From CAZKRL01 sp964555295 (GTDB lineage: Bacteria; Bacteroidota; Bacteroidia; Flavobacteriales_D; Sanyastnellaceae): a stretch of DNA of 53,264 nt. Below the pieces are notes generated by a model. It saw only the letters and a list, made by a program, of their open reading frames with translations, ran no database searches and had not been told where the DNA came from. The stretch covers positions 1 through 53,264 of the forward strand of contig CAZKRL010000016.1 in the NCBI GenBank assembly GCA_964555295.1, in the 5' to 3' direction. Positions within the stretch are counted from its first letter, which is position 1; each line of letters begins with the position of its first letter. The translations under genes and the position numbers were made by a program. This document shows positions 42,896-51,780 of the stretch, piece by piece.

Positions 42896-43657
42896 ATGAG
42901 AAGAATATTCATCGTTCTGCTAATTTCTTATTCATTATGCTCGCTCATGAGCTGTAATATGAATAGGCAGTTTATGTTTCAGGTTCCTGAGGATTTCAAG
43001 TACAGCGAGCTGACCATGGACTCAACGAGTAAGGAATACACCATTCAGCCGGGTGATGAAATTCAATTTGATCTATTTACAAACCAGGGAGCTTCCCTTG
43101 TAGAACTCTCGACGGGAAGTCCTGATAATCGAGTGATCAACCCGGATAATAAGTTTATTATCAACCCTGAGGGACTTACCGAACTACCCATGATTGGAAA
43201 GCATAAGCTCGGAGGTCTTACCCCTCGACAAGCTGAAGACTATCTGGAAAGTCAATTTAGTAAGCATTTTGTGAATCCTTTTGTCGTTGTTAAACTGCTC
43301 AATCGGCGTGTTATGTTATTCAATGGTCTGGGCAATGGCAGGGTGGTGCTGTTAGGCAATCATCAGGTGAATTTGATAGAGGCCATCGGTCAGGCAGGTG
43401 GTTTAAGTGATTTTACCCGCGCTGATGAAATCAGATTGATCAGGGTTTCAGAAAAGGGACAGGAGGTATTCCATGTTGATTTATCGAAAATCGATGGTGT
43501 TCGTTTTGCAATGACACCTCTTCAGAGCGGTGATATTATTTATGTAGAAGGGGAGAAACGTTTAGGTCAACGTTTTGCGCAGCGAATCCAACCTTGGTTT
43601 AGCATTGTAAGTATATTCTCTACGACCTTGATCATCATCAATCTTTTCAGTCAGTGA
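42896..43657 (+). CDS. Wza-like polysaccharide export outer-membrane lipoprotein
   Basis: 253 residues. Lipoprotein signal peptide with lipobox LMSC near residue 20. The poly-export domain (YTIQPGDEIQFDLFT) is followed by a SLBB-type domain (RVMLFNGLGNGRVVLLGNHQVNLIEAIGQAGG) and a C-terminal hydrophobic segment (FSIVSIFSTTLIIINLF). It should form the exit channel for surface polysaccharide. It is the first gene of a three-gene operon with an RmlC-type epimerase and a lytic transglycosylase; no Wzc or Wzx/Wzy is in the window. Confidence 0.9.
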   Translation: MRRIFIVLLISYSLCSLMSCNMNRQFMFQVPEDFKYSELTMDSTSKEYTIQPGDEIQFDLFTNQGASLVELSTGSPDNRVINPDNKFIINPEGLTELPMIGKHKLGGLTPRQAEDYLESQFSKHFVNPFVVVKLLNRRVMLFNGLGNGRVVLLGNHQVNLIEAIGQAGGLSDFTRADEIRLIRVSEKGQEVFHVDLSKIDGVRFAMTPLQSGDIIYVEGEKRLGQRFAQRIQPWFSIVSIFSTTLIIINLFSQ

Positions 43658-43658
43658 T

Positions 43659-44207
43659 ATGAAAATCGTAGAAACCGGTTTCAGGAATTTATTGGTCATT
43701 GAGAATACTTTCTATACGGATCCTCGCGGTGGGTTCATGGAGTCATTCAATGAAGCAGCATTCAGGATCAATACCAACCAAAACATAAGTTTTGTTCAAG
43801 ATAACTTGAGTGTGTCTGCAAAGAATGTCATCCGAGGACTGCATTTTCAAACCCCGCCAAAGGGTCAAGCTAAGTTGGTGATGGTGTTCAAGGGTGCGGC
43901 ACTTGACGTGGTTGTGGATTTGCGAGTCACTGAGCCTACCTATGGTAAGATGTTTTCTATCGAACTAAAGGGATCGGATCATATTCAGCTCTTTATTCCT
44001 GAAGGTTTCGCTCATGGATTTCTCTCTTTGGAGGATGAAACTATCTTCGGATACAAGTGCAGTAACTATTATTCACCCACCCACGAGCGCAGTATCAGGT
44101 GGAATGATGAAACACTCAATATTCCATGGCCTGTTGAGCATCCAATAATCTCGGATAAGGATAACTTGGGAATGGCATTCAAGGAATATTCAGGTGATTT
44201 TTTATGA
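43659..44207 (+). CDS. rfbC: dTDP-4-dehydrorhamnose 3,5-epimerase
   Basis: 182 residues, cupin fold; epimerises dTDP-4-keto-6-deoxyglucose on the way to dTDP-rhamnose. Visible motifs: DPRGGFMESF (about 22-31), SVSAKNVIRGLHFQTPPKGQAKLV (about 52-75) with the catalytic-type His, and FIPEGFAHGFLSLED (about 110-124). It starts two bases after the export gene and overlaps the next gene by ATGA. rfbA, B and D are not in this window. Confidence 0.93.
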   Translation: MKIVETGFRNLLVIENTFYTDPRGGFMESFNEAAFRINTNQNISFVQDNLSVSAKNVIRGLHFQTPPKGQAKLVMVFKGAALDVVVDLRVTEPTYGKMFSIELKGSDHIQLFIPEGFAHGFLSLEDETIFGYKCSNYYSPTHERSIRWNDETLNIPWPVEHPIISDKDNLGMAFKEYSGDFL

Positions 44208-45151
44208 ATAACGAGAATCGATATAATTCACGGCAGCTCTTTGTAGCCTCCATGCTCTCGGCCTTATTGGTAGCCGCGGTAATCATTATCGTTGGATACA
44301 CCTATGAGAGAAAACGGAGCAAGGAAGAGGATGATCTATACCGCCAAAAGATTACGGAAACTTATAGCGTGTTCAATTTCCCGGTTCCGGTGAGCGCAAG
44401 TTTTTGTGGCGAGACAGTTCCGTTAGATCGTGATGATTGTTACGAGCGATTTGATAGAGAATTGATGGTTAACACTTACTATCATTCAAATACATTTCTT
44501 TGTCTTAAGCGTTCAGCGAGATTTTTTCCAATCATAGAGAATATTCTTAAGGAGGAGGGTGTACCTGATGATGTAAAGTTTTTATGTGTTATTGAAAGTA
44601 ATTTGTCTAACGTCGTGTCACCTGCAGGCGCGGCAGGGTATTGGCAATTTCTCGCTGCCACCGCCACAGGATATGGTCTGGAGGTTAACGAGCATGTTGA
44701 TGAGCGCTATGATATCGAGAAATCGACCCGCGCAGCATGTAGATTCCTCAAGGAGTGTTATCAGCAATTTGGATCGTGGACCATGGCTGCAGCTGCCTAT
44801 AATATGGGGCGTGGCGGACTCTCCAAGGTGTCGCAAACCCAGAATGAGTCTGAGTATTGGCACTTATCATTGAATGAGGAGACTTCGCGTTATGTTTTCA
44901 GAATTCTTGCTGTTAAGGAGATTTTCTCTCGGCCAGAATCTTATGGATATGTTTTGCGACCCGAAGATGTTTACTCAAAGATTGAAGTCTCTACGGTTAC
45001 CGTAAATAAACCTATTGCAGACCTGTCGACTTTCTGCAATGAGCAAAATTGTAGGTATAGAGATCTTAAGTTTTTGAATCCATGGCTAAAATCAAATCAG
45101 TTACCGAATAAGACAGGTAAGAATTACAGTATTCAAATACCAAAGAATTAG
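44204..45151 (+). CDS. Lytic transglycosylase, MltD/SLT-type
   Basis: 315 residues with an N-terminal TM anchor (about 12-33). The SLT domain has the catalytic Glu E131 in CVIESNLSN, followed by SPAGAAGYWQFLAATATGYGL and AAAAYNMGRGG. The C-terminus is about 60 residues of Lys/Asn-rich sequence where other MltD proteins carry LysM repeats; a complete LysM is not seen. In the operon with a polysaccharide exporter it may open the murein for the channel, which is inference. Confidence 0.9.
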   Translation: MNNENRYNSRQLFVASMLSALLVAAVIIIVGYTYERKRSKEEDDLYRQKITETYSVFNFPVPVSASFCGETVPLDRDDCYERFDRELMVNTYYHSNTFLCLKRSARFFPIIENILKEEGVPDDVKFLCVIESNLSNVVSPAGAAGYWQFLAATATGYGLEVNEHVDERYDIEKSTRAACRFLKECYQQFGSWTMAAAAYNMGRGGLSKVSQTQNESEYWHLSLNEETSRYVFRILAVKEIFSRPESYGYVLRPEDVYSKIEVSTVTVNKPIADLSTFCNEQNCRYRDLKFLNPWLKSNQLPNKTGKNYSIQIPKN

Positions 45152-45154
45152 GTG

Positions 45155-46216
45155 CTACTCGATCTGAAATGCCACGTGGCTGATGCTTTGGAGCTCTTCC
45201 CCTTCTATCTTTTGATTACGTATCATGCTTTTTGCGACAGATGTTTGAAGAACCTGTGAAATGCTTTTTATCTCACCTGCAGGTATATTTCTTTCATTGA
45301 ACTCGGCAATCCATTCACGGGCTGATTTTTTTCGCATTCGTGTATCAATGTAATTTTTTAATTCTACCCGGTTTTGAACCCTGTGATGATTGGTGTTAAA
45401 TCTTGCGTCGTCAACTAATTCTGGTAGTTCAATGCATTTACAGAGCTCAAGAAACTGCTTGTCGGTTCCTATCGCAAGAACAATTTCAGAATCATTAGCA
45501 CAATGTATTACCTCACCGTAAGGTGCAATTCCGGGATGTAATGATCCTTGCTGACGTGATTCTGCTCCGGTCATAAGGTAGGATGACGCTTGGTTTACTA
45601 ATGCACATAAGGCAGATTGTTCCAGCGAACAGTTCACTACGCTGCCTTTTTTTTCTGCACTTCTTTTTAGTGGTGCGCAAAGAATTCCTTGTTTGAGCTG
45701 ATGTGCAGCCATGATGTCGGTAATCGCTACGGGTATTTTCGTGGCTCCAGCTGTGCCATTCATTGCCATGAATCCAGTCTCTGCCTGTAACACAACATCG
45801 TATGCAACGCGGGTGTCGTCTGATGCAAAGCCAACAATCTTCCCATGAATACACATGGGATTGATAGTATGAATGTGAGCGCTTGTCAATTGAAATTTTT
45901 CTTCATCATTCTTTTTGAAATTGCTTATTACGATATCGGAGGTGTATATCAAGTCTGCTATTTTGTTTCGTTGATTGGAGTCATTCAAATCCAGAAATAT
46001 TACTTCCTTGTTATAATTCGCAGATGCATAATATGCCGAGTAAGTAGTGTCGCTCGACTCGCTCGTTTGCCGCCAACTTCTCGTAACATCACCATGTGTA
46101 TTTGGATTCTCAATTTTTATCACACGCGCTCCCATTTCTGCAAAAAAGCTCGCCGCACTCGGTCCCGCAAGTACGCTGCTAAGGTCGAGAATACTGAGGT
46201 TAGAAAAGGTATTCAT
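45155..46216 (-). CDS. CaiB/BaiF family III CoA-transferase
   Basis: 353 residues. N-terminal DLSSVLAGPSAASFFAEMGARVIKIENP is the family signature; the catalytic-type Asp lies in VAYDVVLQAETGFM (about 134-147). The substrate acid and CoA donor cannot be inferred. Convergent with the transglycosylase, three bases apart. Confidence 0.93.
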   Translation of the reverse strand: MNTFSNLSILDLSSVLAGPSAASFFAEMGARVIKIENPNTHGDVTRSWRQTSESSDTTYSAYYASANYNKEVIFLDLNDSNQRNKIADLIYTSDIVISNFKKNDEEKFQLTSAHIHTINPMCIHGKIVGFASDDTRVAYDVVLQAETGFMAMNGTAGATKIPVAITDIMAAHQLKQGILCAPLKRSAEKKGSVVNCSLEQSALCALVNQASSYLMTGAESRQQGSLHPGIAPYGEVIHCANDSEIVLAIGTDKQFLELCKCIELPELVDDARFNTNHHRVQNRVELKNYIDTRMRKKSAREWIAEFNERNIPAGEIKSISQVLQTSVAKSMIRNQKIEGEELQSISHVAFQIE

Positions 46217-46339
46217 GCGTTTGTCTATTTATGAATGTAGCTTTAGAATTATGCGATGTTTAGAGGTTATTCTGTATGAAGGCCAATGAATTTTTTCGTT
46301 AAGCAATATTGGTAATTGCCTCGAGGGCTAATTGCTTTC

Positions 46340-46753
46340 TCATTGTTTCGTTGAATTCTCAATTTCATTCGGAGTAACAAAAAATGCCGCCCATACACTT
46401 CTCGAAAGTCGGAAGATATAAGGAAAGAGTATTATGGTGAGAGTAAACCCTGTGGTTAAGAACATTTTCGGGTTTGTGAGAAAGCCGAATTCTATCCATC
46501 CCATTAAATCAAATGTCTTTAGCGCCACCAATACACTCACCCACAATGCAACAGTAATTGCCCAGTTTACATATGCTGCGCCAAAGTAAAATCCAGTTTC
46601 TGGCTTCAGATTGCAATTGCAGATGTCGCAATGGTTTTTTACTTCACCAAGTTTTTTAAACGTAAATACTCTTGGGTTCTCAAATATGGAGCTCTGTCCG
46701 CAAACAGGACACCGCAATGCAATCGCATTTATGAGTCGGTTATTTTTTTTCAT
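46340..46753 (-). CDS. DUF983 zinc-ribbon membrane protein
   Basis: 137 residues. Two CxxC pairs, CPVCG (15-19) and CDICNC (40s), form a zinc ribbon; three hydrophobic segments follow (about 58-72, 92-112 and others). This is the DUF983 family, widespread in Bacteroidota and Alphaproteobacteria, function unknown. Confidence 0.88.
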   Translation of the reverse strand: MKKNNRLINAIALRCPVCGQSSIFENPRVFTFKKLGEVKNHCDICNCNLKPETGFYFGAAYVNWAITVALWVSVLVALKTFDLMGWIEFGFLTNPKMFLTTGFTLTIILFPYIFRLSRSVWAAFFVTPNEIENSTKQ

Positions 46754-46903
46754 GCCCGCAAGTTGTAGCTCTTTCCGGTTTCCAGTTTGTGCGAATGGTC
46801 ACCTATTTTATCAAGAAATTTTTGTTTGAATAATCGTGATACAACTGCCCACATCCGAACCATTTTCAATTTCGGGATAAAGTTATTGGATGTATTTGTT
46901 GCA

Positions 46904-47938
46904 CTATGCGATATCCTTTGAATCCAGCGATGAGAAGACTCGTTTACCTTGAATGAAGAACCCTTTGATGATGCTGGCTTTATATATTCCTGTTGCGTTG
47001 AACTGTGTTTGCTGTGAAAGTTCGAATCGACGGTGTTTTATATATGCCGGAATGCGTCTGTAAAAGCTACCATGTGCGCGCAAAACTGCAATGCAATGAC
47101 TGATCTTACCCTCAGTAATAAATCGAAGTCCGGCGACACCGTCGAGTATCAATCGGCGGATAAGTCGAAGCAACAGCCGCGGTCGTCGGTCATTCTTCAG
47201 TATCATCAATAAATTGTTGCGGAAGTTGAGATAGGTTTTGGTGGGACTGTGGCGGTCAAGCGTGCCACCACCGAAATGATACACCGTGGATGAATGACAA
47301 TAGCCCACCTTAAAGCCGCGGTTCTTCAGCCGCCAGCAAAGGTCAATTTCCTCCATATGCGCAAAAAAGGTCTCATCGAGTCCTTTGACATGAAACCATG
47401 CCGACGCCTCTATGAACATCGCAGCGCCGCTCGACCAAAACACTTCTTTGTCTTTGTCGTATTGACCCATATCTTTTTCGAATTCAAAAAATATACGGCC
47501 TGCACAAAAGGCATATCCGTCTTTGTCCATATAACCGCCTGCAGCACCTGCGTATTCAAACCATTCCTTTCGGTGATAATCCAGAATTTTGGGCTGACAT
47601 GCCACCATGCCCTTTGAATGTTGCATGTAGGTTAGAACTGGCTCAATCCAATTCGGGGTTACCTCTACATCGCTGTTGAGCAGGATGAAATATTTGTATT
47701 CAGTCAAGGCAGCAAGGCCCTGGTTATATCCGCCTGCAAATCCTAAATTTTCAGGCAATGGTATAATCTTCACAGTAGGAAACTCTCTCTCCAGAATGGA
47801 AATGGAATGATCGGTAGAACCATTGTCAATAACAACCACATCAGCCATTGAAGCACTGTGCTGCATGACACCGGGGAGAAATTGTCTAAGGAATTTCTCG
47901 CCGTTCCAGTTCAGAATAGCAACAGCTACTTCTTTCAT
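46904..47938 (-). CDS. Family 2 glycosyltransferase
   Basis: 344 residues from ATG 47938 (MKEVAVAILNWNGEKFL). GT-A domain with VVIDNGSTDHS and the metal-binding-type SDVE (FILLNSDVEVTP), then a VFWSSGAAMFIEASAWFHVKGLDETFFAHMEEIDLCWR motif that holds ED/HMEE-type catalytic residues. This is the rhamnosyltransferase-like subgroup, with a C-terminal basic/amphipathic region. Sugar donor and acceptor are unknown. It starts just past the stop of the GWxTD gene (47940), overlapping it or nearly so, and is co-directional with it. Confidence 0.93.
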   Translation of the reverse strand: MKEVAVAILNWNGEKFLRQFLPGVMQHSASMADVVVIDNGSTDHSISILEREFPTVKIIPLPENLGFAGGYNQGLAALTEYKYFILLNSDVEVTPNWIEPVLTYMQHSKGMVACQPKILDYHRKEWFEYAGAAGGYMDKDGYAFCAGRIFFEFEKDMGQYDKDKEVFWSSGAAMFIEASAWFHVKGLDETFFAHMEEIDLCWRLKNRGFKVGYCHSSTVYHFGGGTLDRHSPTKTYLNFRNNLLMILKNDRRPRLLLRLIRRLILDGVAGLRFITEGKISHCIAVLRAHGSFYRRIPAYIKHRRFELSQQTQFNATGIYKASIIKGFFIQGKRVFSSLDSKDIA

Positions 47939-47939
47939 A

Positions 47940-49421
47940 TCAGTGCGGACTGTACCACAAATTTTCGATTTCGTCGCGACTGAACGGATCGCTGCGTTGT
48001 GCAGCATTCACGGCGGAAGCATCCGACATATTCAATGCTGCCGGTCGCGAGCGCACCATTTCTTTCCATGCAAAATTTTTGACCTCAGCAGGAACATCGC
48101 TGTGCAATAATTCCATATCTCCTCCAAGGGCAGTGTCATAGAATAAGAATCTGCGATTGTGCAAATTGTTGTCGGTTTCGTAATAATGCCAAATTTCAAA
48201 TGGCCAGTAGTCGGGATCACTTGGTCTCACAATGCGGGTGTTGGGTTTGCCATATTGCAAATACACCCTGCCTCTATCGGTTTGCCAGCCCTTTTTTCCT
48301 CGATATAAAAAAGCCGCCTCAACCTCTTTGGTGCGCTGCTCATACTCGCGACAACTGGCCTCAGGATCTGTTGGATTTCGCTTGTACCAGAAGTTATAAT
48401 GAAAGAGCTGCAGAGTTTTTAGATCCGCTTTTCCCAACTGATTCTGCATGGTGAATCGATCATTGTCCTGAGCGATGGGCATAAGGTAAAGAATCTTTTC
48501 ATACAATTGGGCACTGTCTTGAAATGACAGGAAATACGCAGGCAGCGCTGCATTCACATCTGAGCTCATTGCAGTCTCATCAATGTAGCCTGCGCGATTG
48601 ATTCTTCTCTCAGAGAATTCGATAACCTTATTGTCTTTGTCGCGAACCTCAATACGAAGGTTGTATTCTCCATCCTGAAGATCTTTGATATCGAGGGTGC
48701 GAAGTATGGGTACGATTTGCGCCGATGTGCCTCGCCATTGTTGCGTGTGCTTGCTGATTTCTTTGCCGCTTTTGTCGGTAATCATCGCACGAAGTATAAA
48801 GGGCTTTGATTCACCGAAAAGGACCTGTGTTCCATATACCTCGCCGTAAAAAGCCAGTGTTTTCATGTCGCCGGGGATATATGATTTTATATATGGTAGC
48901 AATTCGTAGCCTGATTTGCACATCGGACATTGATCTTCAGACATGCGAAAGGCAGCTACTATTTGGGGTGGACTAATGGTGATGGCCTGTTGCATCGCAT
49001 GAATGGTGACCTCTTGCTCGTATACTTCAGCTTTGGGTGAGCCGTTGAACAGATCAGAGATCTCTATGCGCAGTTTAAAAACCCCTGGCACAACGGCAAA
49101 TCTCTCAAGATGTGTGAAGTCGGAGTATTGTCCTTTGCGATAAATCGGACTTTGGATATCACCTTTTCTGAAAACTATAACAGAGGTGTCACGCAGCATT
49201 GTAAGGACAATTCTCGCGCCTGCAGATTCGGTACTGTCGGTGTAACGCGGAGTAAAAGTGGCGTAGTCAAATGAGAACAACACCTCAGAGTAAGGATTGC
49301 CATTGGCTTCATAATACACGAGATGATCAACATACACGCGCATGGCAGAGCCATTCAGCACCGTTGCACAAAATGAAATCAATAGAACGCCATGACGAAT
49401 GAATGATTTGCTCATATGCAT
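47940..49421 (-). CDS. GWxTD-domain secreted protein
   Basis: 493 residues with a signal peptide (RHGVLLISFCATVLNGSAM). The C-terminal domain contains GWQTDRGRVYLQYGKPNT, the diagnostic GWxTD motif. These proteins are common in Bacteroidota and Acidobacteriota, function unknown. In this operon it follows P5C dehydrogenase (six bases after its stop) and precedes a glycosyltransferase. The start may be 49421 or 49415 (the second ATG). Confidence 0.9.
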   Translation of the reverse strand: MHMSKSFIRHGVLLISFCATVLNGSAMRVYVDHLVYYEANGNPYSEVLFSFDYATFTPRYTDSTESAGARIVLTMLRDTSVIVFRKGDIQSPIYRKGQYSDFTHLERFAVVPGVFKLRIEISDLFNGSPKAEVYEQEVTIHAMQQAITISPPQIVAAFRMSEDQCPMCKSGYELLPYIKSYIPGDMKTLAFYGEVYGTQVLFGESKPFILRAMITDKSGKEISKHTQQWRGTSAQIVPILRTLDIKDLQDGEYNLRIEVRDKDNKVIEFSERRINRAGYIDETAMSSDVNAALPAYFLSFQDSAQLYEKILYLMPIAQDNDRFTMQNQLGKADLKTLQLFHYNFWYKRNPTDPEASCREYEQRTKEVEAAFLYRGKKGWQTDRGRVYLQYGKPNTRIVRPSDPDYWPFEIWHYYETDNNLHNRRFLFYDTALGGDMELLHSDVPAEVKNFAWKEMVRSRPAALNMSDASAVNAAQRSDPFSRDEIENLWYSPH

Positions 49422-49426
49422 GGGAT

Positions 49427-51055
49427 TTACCCGAGGAAGGGGTATTTGTAATCGGTTGGCGTAACAAACGTTTCTTTGATGGTGCGTGGAGAAACCCAGC
49501 GCAATAGATTGAGGTAGCTTCCCGCTTTGTCATTCGTGCCACTCGCACGCGCCCCGCCAAAGGGTTGTTGTCCTACTACCGCACCTGTTGGCTTATCATT
49601 GATATAAAGATTGCCGCATGAATTTTCAAGGGCTGAACAGGCCTCCGCAATTGCGTATCGATCGCGCGAAAGTATAGCGCCGGTGAGAGCGTATTCACTC
49701 GTTTCATCAATGAGTTGAAGCGTTTGATTCCATTGGGCATCATCGTACACAAACAAGGTTAGCACCGGACCAAAAATCTCCTCACACATGGTTTTGAATT
49801 TTGGATTGGTGGTGAGTATAACCGTAGGTTCAATGAAATATCCAACGCTGTCATTGTACTTTCCGCCATATATGATTTTTGCATCATCTGCGCTCTTCAC
49901 AAACTCGATGTATTGGCTGATTTTATCGAAGGATTTTCGGTCGATAACCGCGTTAACGAAGTTGCCGAAATCTTCGGGACTTCCCATTTTCATCGAAGCC
50001 AGCTGTTCACCTAATATGCGATTCACTTCAGGCCAAATGGATTCTGCGATATAGCCTCGGCTCGCGGCGCTGCATTTTTGTCCCTGATATTCAAAAGCTC
50101 CGCGGGTCAACGCTGTAGCAACCTCTGCAGGTGATGCCGATGGGTGTGCCAGCACGAAATCTTTCCCCCCCGTCTCACCCACGATGCGCGGATAAGTCTT
50201 GTAGTGATGAATATTCTGGCCGATTTGTTTCCACAGCGATTTAAAAACGGCCGTAGATCCTGTAAAATGCAATCCTGCAAAATCGGGATGAGAGAAAACG
50301 ACATCACCGATTACCGGACCATCGGCGGTGATGAGGTTGATAACACCCGGTGGAAGTCCCGATTCAATGAGCAGTTCCATGATCATATAGGCGCTGTAGA
50401 CTTGTGTATCAGCCGGTTTCCATACCACGGTATTTCCCATGATGGCAGCACTCACAGGCAGGTTGGCTGCTATTGCGGTGAAGTTGAATGGGGTGATAGC
50501 AAATACAAATCCCTCAAGGGGGCGGTATTCGAGTCGGTTCCAGATCCCAGGTTGATTGCCAGGTTGATCAGAATAAATATGTTGAAGGTAGTATGCGTTG
50601 TATCGAAGGAAATCAATGAATTCACACGCTGCATCAATTTCGGCCTGAAAAACATTTTTCCCTTGCCCCAGCATAGTGGCTGCATTCATTCGCATGCGCC
50701 ACGGACCTGCTAGCAAATCTGCGGCTTTAAGAAAAATGGCTACGCGATCTTGCCACGGCATTCTGCTCCATTTTTTCCTCGCTTCAAGTGCAGCATCAAT
50801 GGCAGCTTTGGCGTGAGAGGCATCACCATAGCAATAATTCGCAAGCACGTGCGCATGCTCTTGGGGAGAGGTTACTTGGCGTTTATCATGAGTGAAGATT
50901 CTTTCACTGCCGATGTAAAGCGGAATATCAATCGGGTTTTGCTGGTGCAATTGAGCGTATGCAGCTTGAAGCTGAGCCCGCTCAGGTGAGCTCGGTGCGT
51001 AGGATTTTACCGGTTCGTTGACCGGCACGGGTACGCGGAAAAACGCGTTGGACAT
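49427..51055 (-). CDS. pruA: 1-pyrroline-5-carboxylate dehydrogenase
   Basis: Oxidises glutamate semialdehyde to glutamate with NAD+ in proline breakdown. 542 residues; the length fits a monofunctional enzyme. Signatures: FTGSTAVF, the general-base type ETGGKDF (about 295-301), the catalytic Cys in EYQGQKCSAASR, and EEIFGPVLTLFVYD. No proline dehydrogenase gene is nearby. Upstream, on the minus strand, TATTTTTG lies 16 bases before the ATG. Confidence 0.96.
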   Translation of the reverse strand: MSNAFFRVPVPVNEPVKSYAPSSPERAQLQAAYAQLHQQNPIDIPLYIGSERIFTHDKRQVTSPQEHAHVLANYCYGDASHAKAAIDAALEARKKWSRMPWQDRVAIFLKAADLLAGPWRMRMNAATMLGQGKNVFQAEIDAACEFIDFLRYNAYYLQHIYSDQPGNQPGIWNRLEYRPLEGFVFAITPFNFTAIAANLPVSAAIMGNTVVWKPADTQVYSAYMIMELLIESGLPPGVINLITADGPVIGDVVFSHPDFAGLHFTGSTAVFKSLWKQIGQNIHHYKTYPRIVGETGGKDFVLAHPSASPAEVATALTRGAFEYQGQKCSAASRGYIAESIWPEVNRILGEQLASMKMGSPEDFGNFVNAVIDRKSFDKISQYIEFVKSADDAKIIYGGKYNDSVGYFIEPTVILTTNPKFKTMCEEIFGPVLTLFVYDDAQWNQTLQLIDETSEYALTGAILSRDRYAIAEACSALENSCGNLYINDKPTGAVVGQQPFGGARASGTNDKAGSYLNLLRWVSPRTIKETFVTPTDYKYPFLG

Positions 51056-51105
51056 AGAAAAAATGTTTGTCCAAAAATACGCTTGTGTTCTTCAACTCTG
51101 AGAAT

Positions 51106-51567
51106 CTATCCTGCCTTGCGGGTGCATTGCTGAAAATGATACGCGCAGAGAAATGCCTCTTTCCAGTCTACGGCAAAACAGGGAAGGCAGCGAAACACAT
51201 CTGCATAAGACTGGCATCGACCTTGCATGTAATGCGTCATGGCTTGCTGGAGCTCATCATCGAGCGATGCAAAGGCCGCGAGAATTTGCCAATCGCATTC
51301 CTCCAATTGATCATGGAGTTTCCAGGTGGCGAGTGGACCGTGCAACACATGAATGCGGCCATCTTTCAGCAGGTGCACAACACATTCTCCTTTGCGCTGA
51401 AAATACCGTGAACCACCGGGTGTCTTTGCGGTTGATAGAGCACCACTGCTTTGGCCACCAATGCCCGTGAGTTCATGAAACCCAAGGTGAAAGAGCTGAT
51501 GAATGATAGTGCGCAGGCTGTCGTCAAGTTTTTGGCGACGTTCGAAGGGGAAATTAAAGTAGGTCAT
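51106..51567 (-). CDS. Protein of unknown function
   Basis: 153 residues, no family recognised. Features: a mixed helical pattern, seven cysteines, a Trp-rich C-terminal half (VDWKEAFLCAYHFQQC), and no TM segment or signal peptide. It is 50 bases upstream of pruA on the same strand and could share its transcript. I start at ATG 51567 (MTYFNFPF); ATG 51591 would add eight residues. Confidence 0.6.
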   Translation of the reverse strand: MTYFNFPFERRQKLDDSLRTIIHQLFHLGFHELTGIGGQSSGALSTAKTPGGSRYFQRKGECVVHLLKDGRIHVLHGPLATWKLHDQLEECDWQILAAFASLDDELQQAMTHYMQGRCQSYADVFRCLPCFAVDWKEAFLCAYHFQQCTRKAG

Positions 51568-51636
51568 TGTATGTAAGTTTTCGCAAACCAATTACCTCGC
51601 ATTGTAAAGGAATTACAATCAAAAAAAACTTTCGAT

Positions 51637-51669
51637 TTGCCAGTTTTCATTGAATACCGACTATATTCG
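51637..51669 (+). promoter_or_regulatory. Putative rpsA promoter
   Basis: TTG (51637-51639), 22 bases, TATATTCG (51662-51669; TAnnTTTG with one change). Ribosomal-type transcription starts often follow a TAnnTTyG-GC stretch as here (CGCGCCCC). Confidence 0.55.
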
Positions 51670-51689
51670 CGCCCCTTTTGAATAAGGAA

Positions 51690-51761
51690 GACACGTTACG
51701 TACTTCACGTGTCAACACATAAAGTTAAACCCTCTCGTCTTGAAATACGCTTGGAGACGAG
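51690..51761 (+). promoter_or_regulatory. Two hairpins in the rpsA leader
   Basis: First hairpin: GACACGT (51690-51696) with ACGTGTC (51707-51713). Second: CTCGTCT (51734-51740) with AGACGAG (51755-51761), ending 19 bases before the rpsA ATG. Both stems are perfect 7-bp. In E. coli rpsA is autoregulated through folded leader RNA; whether this structure serves the same role here is inference. Confidence 0.6.
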
Positions 51762-51780
51762 ATACAAAACAAAAGCCGTT

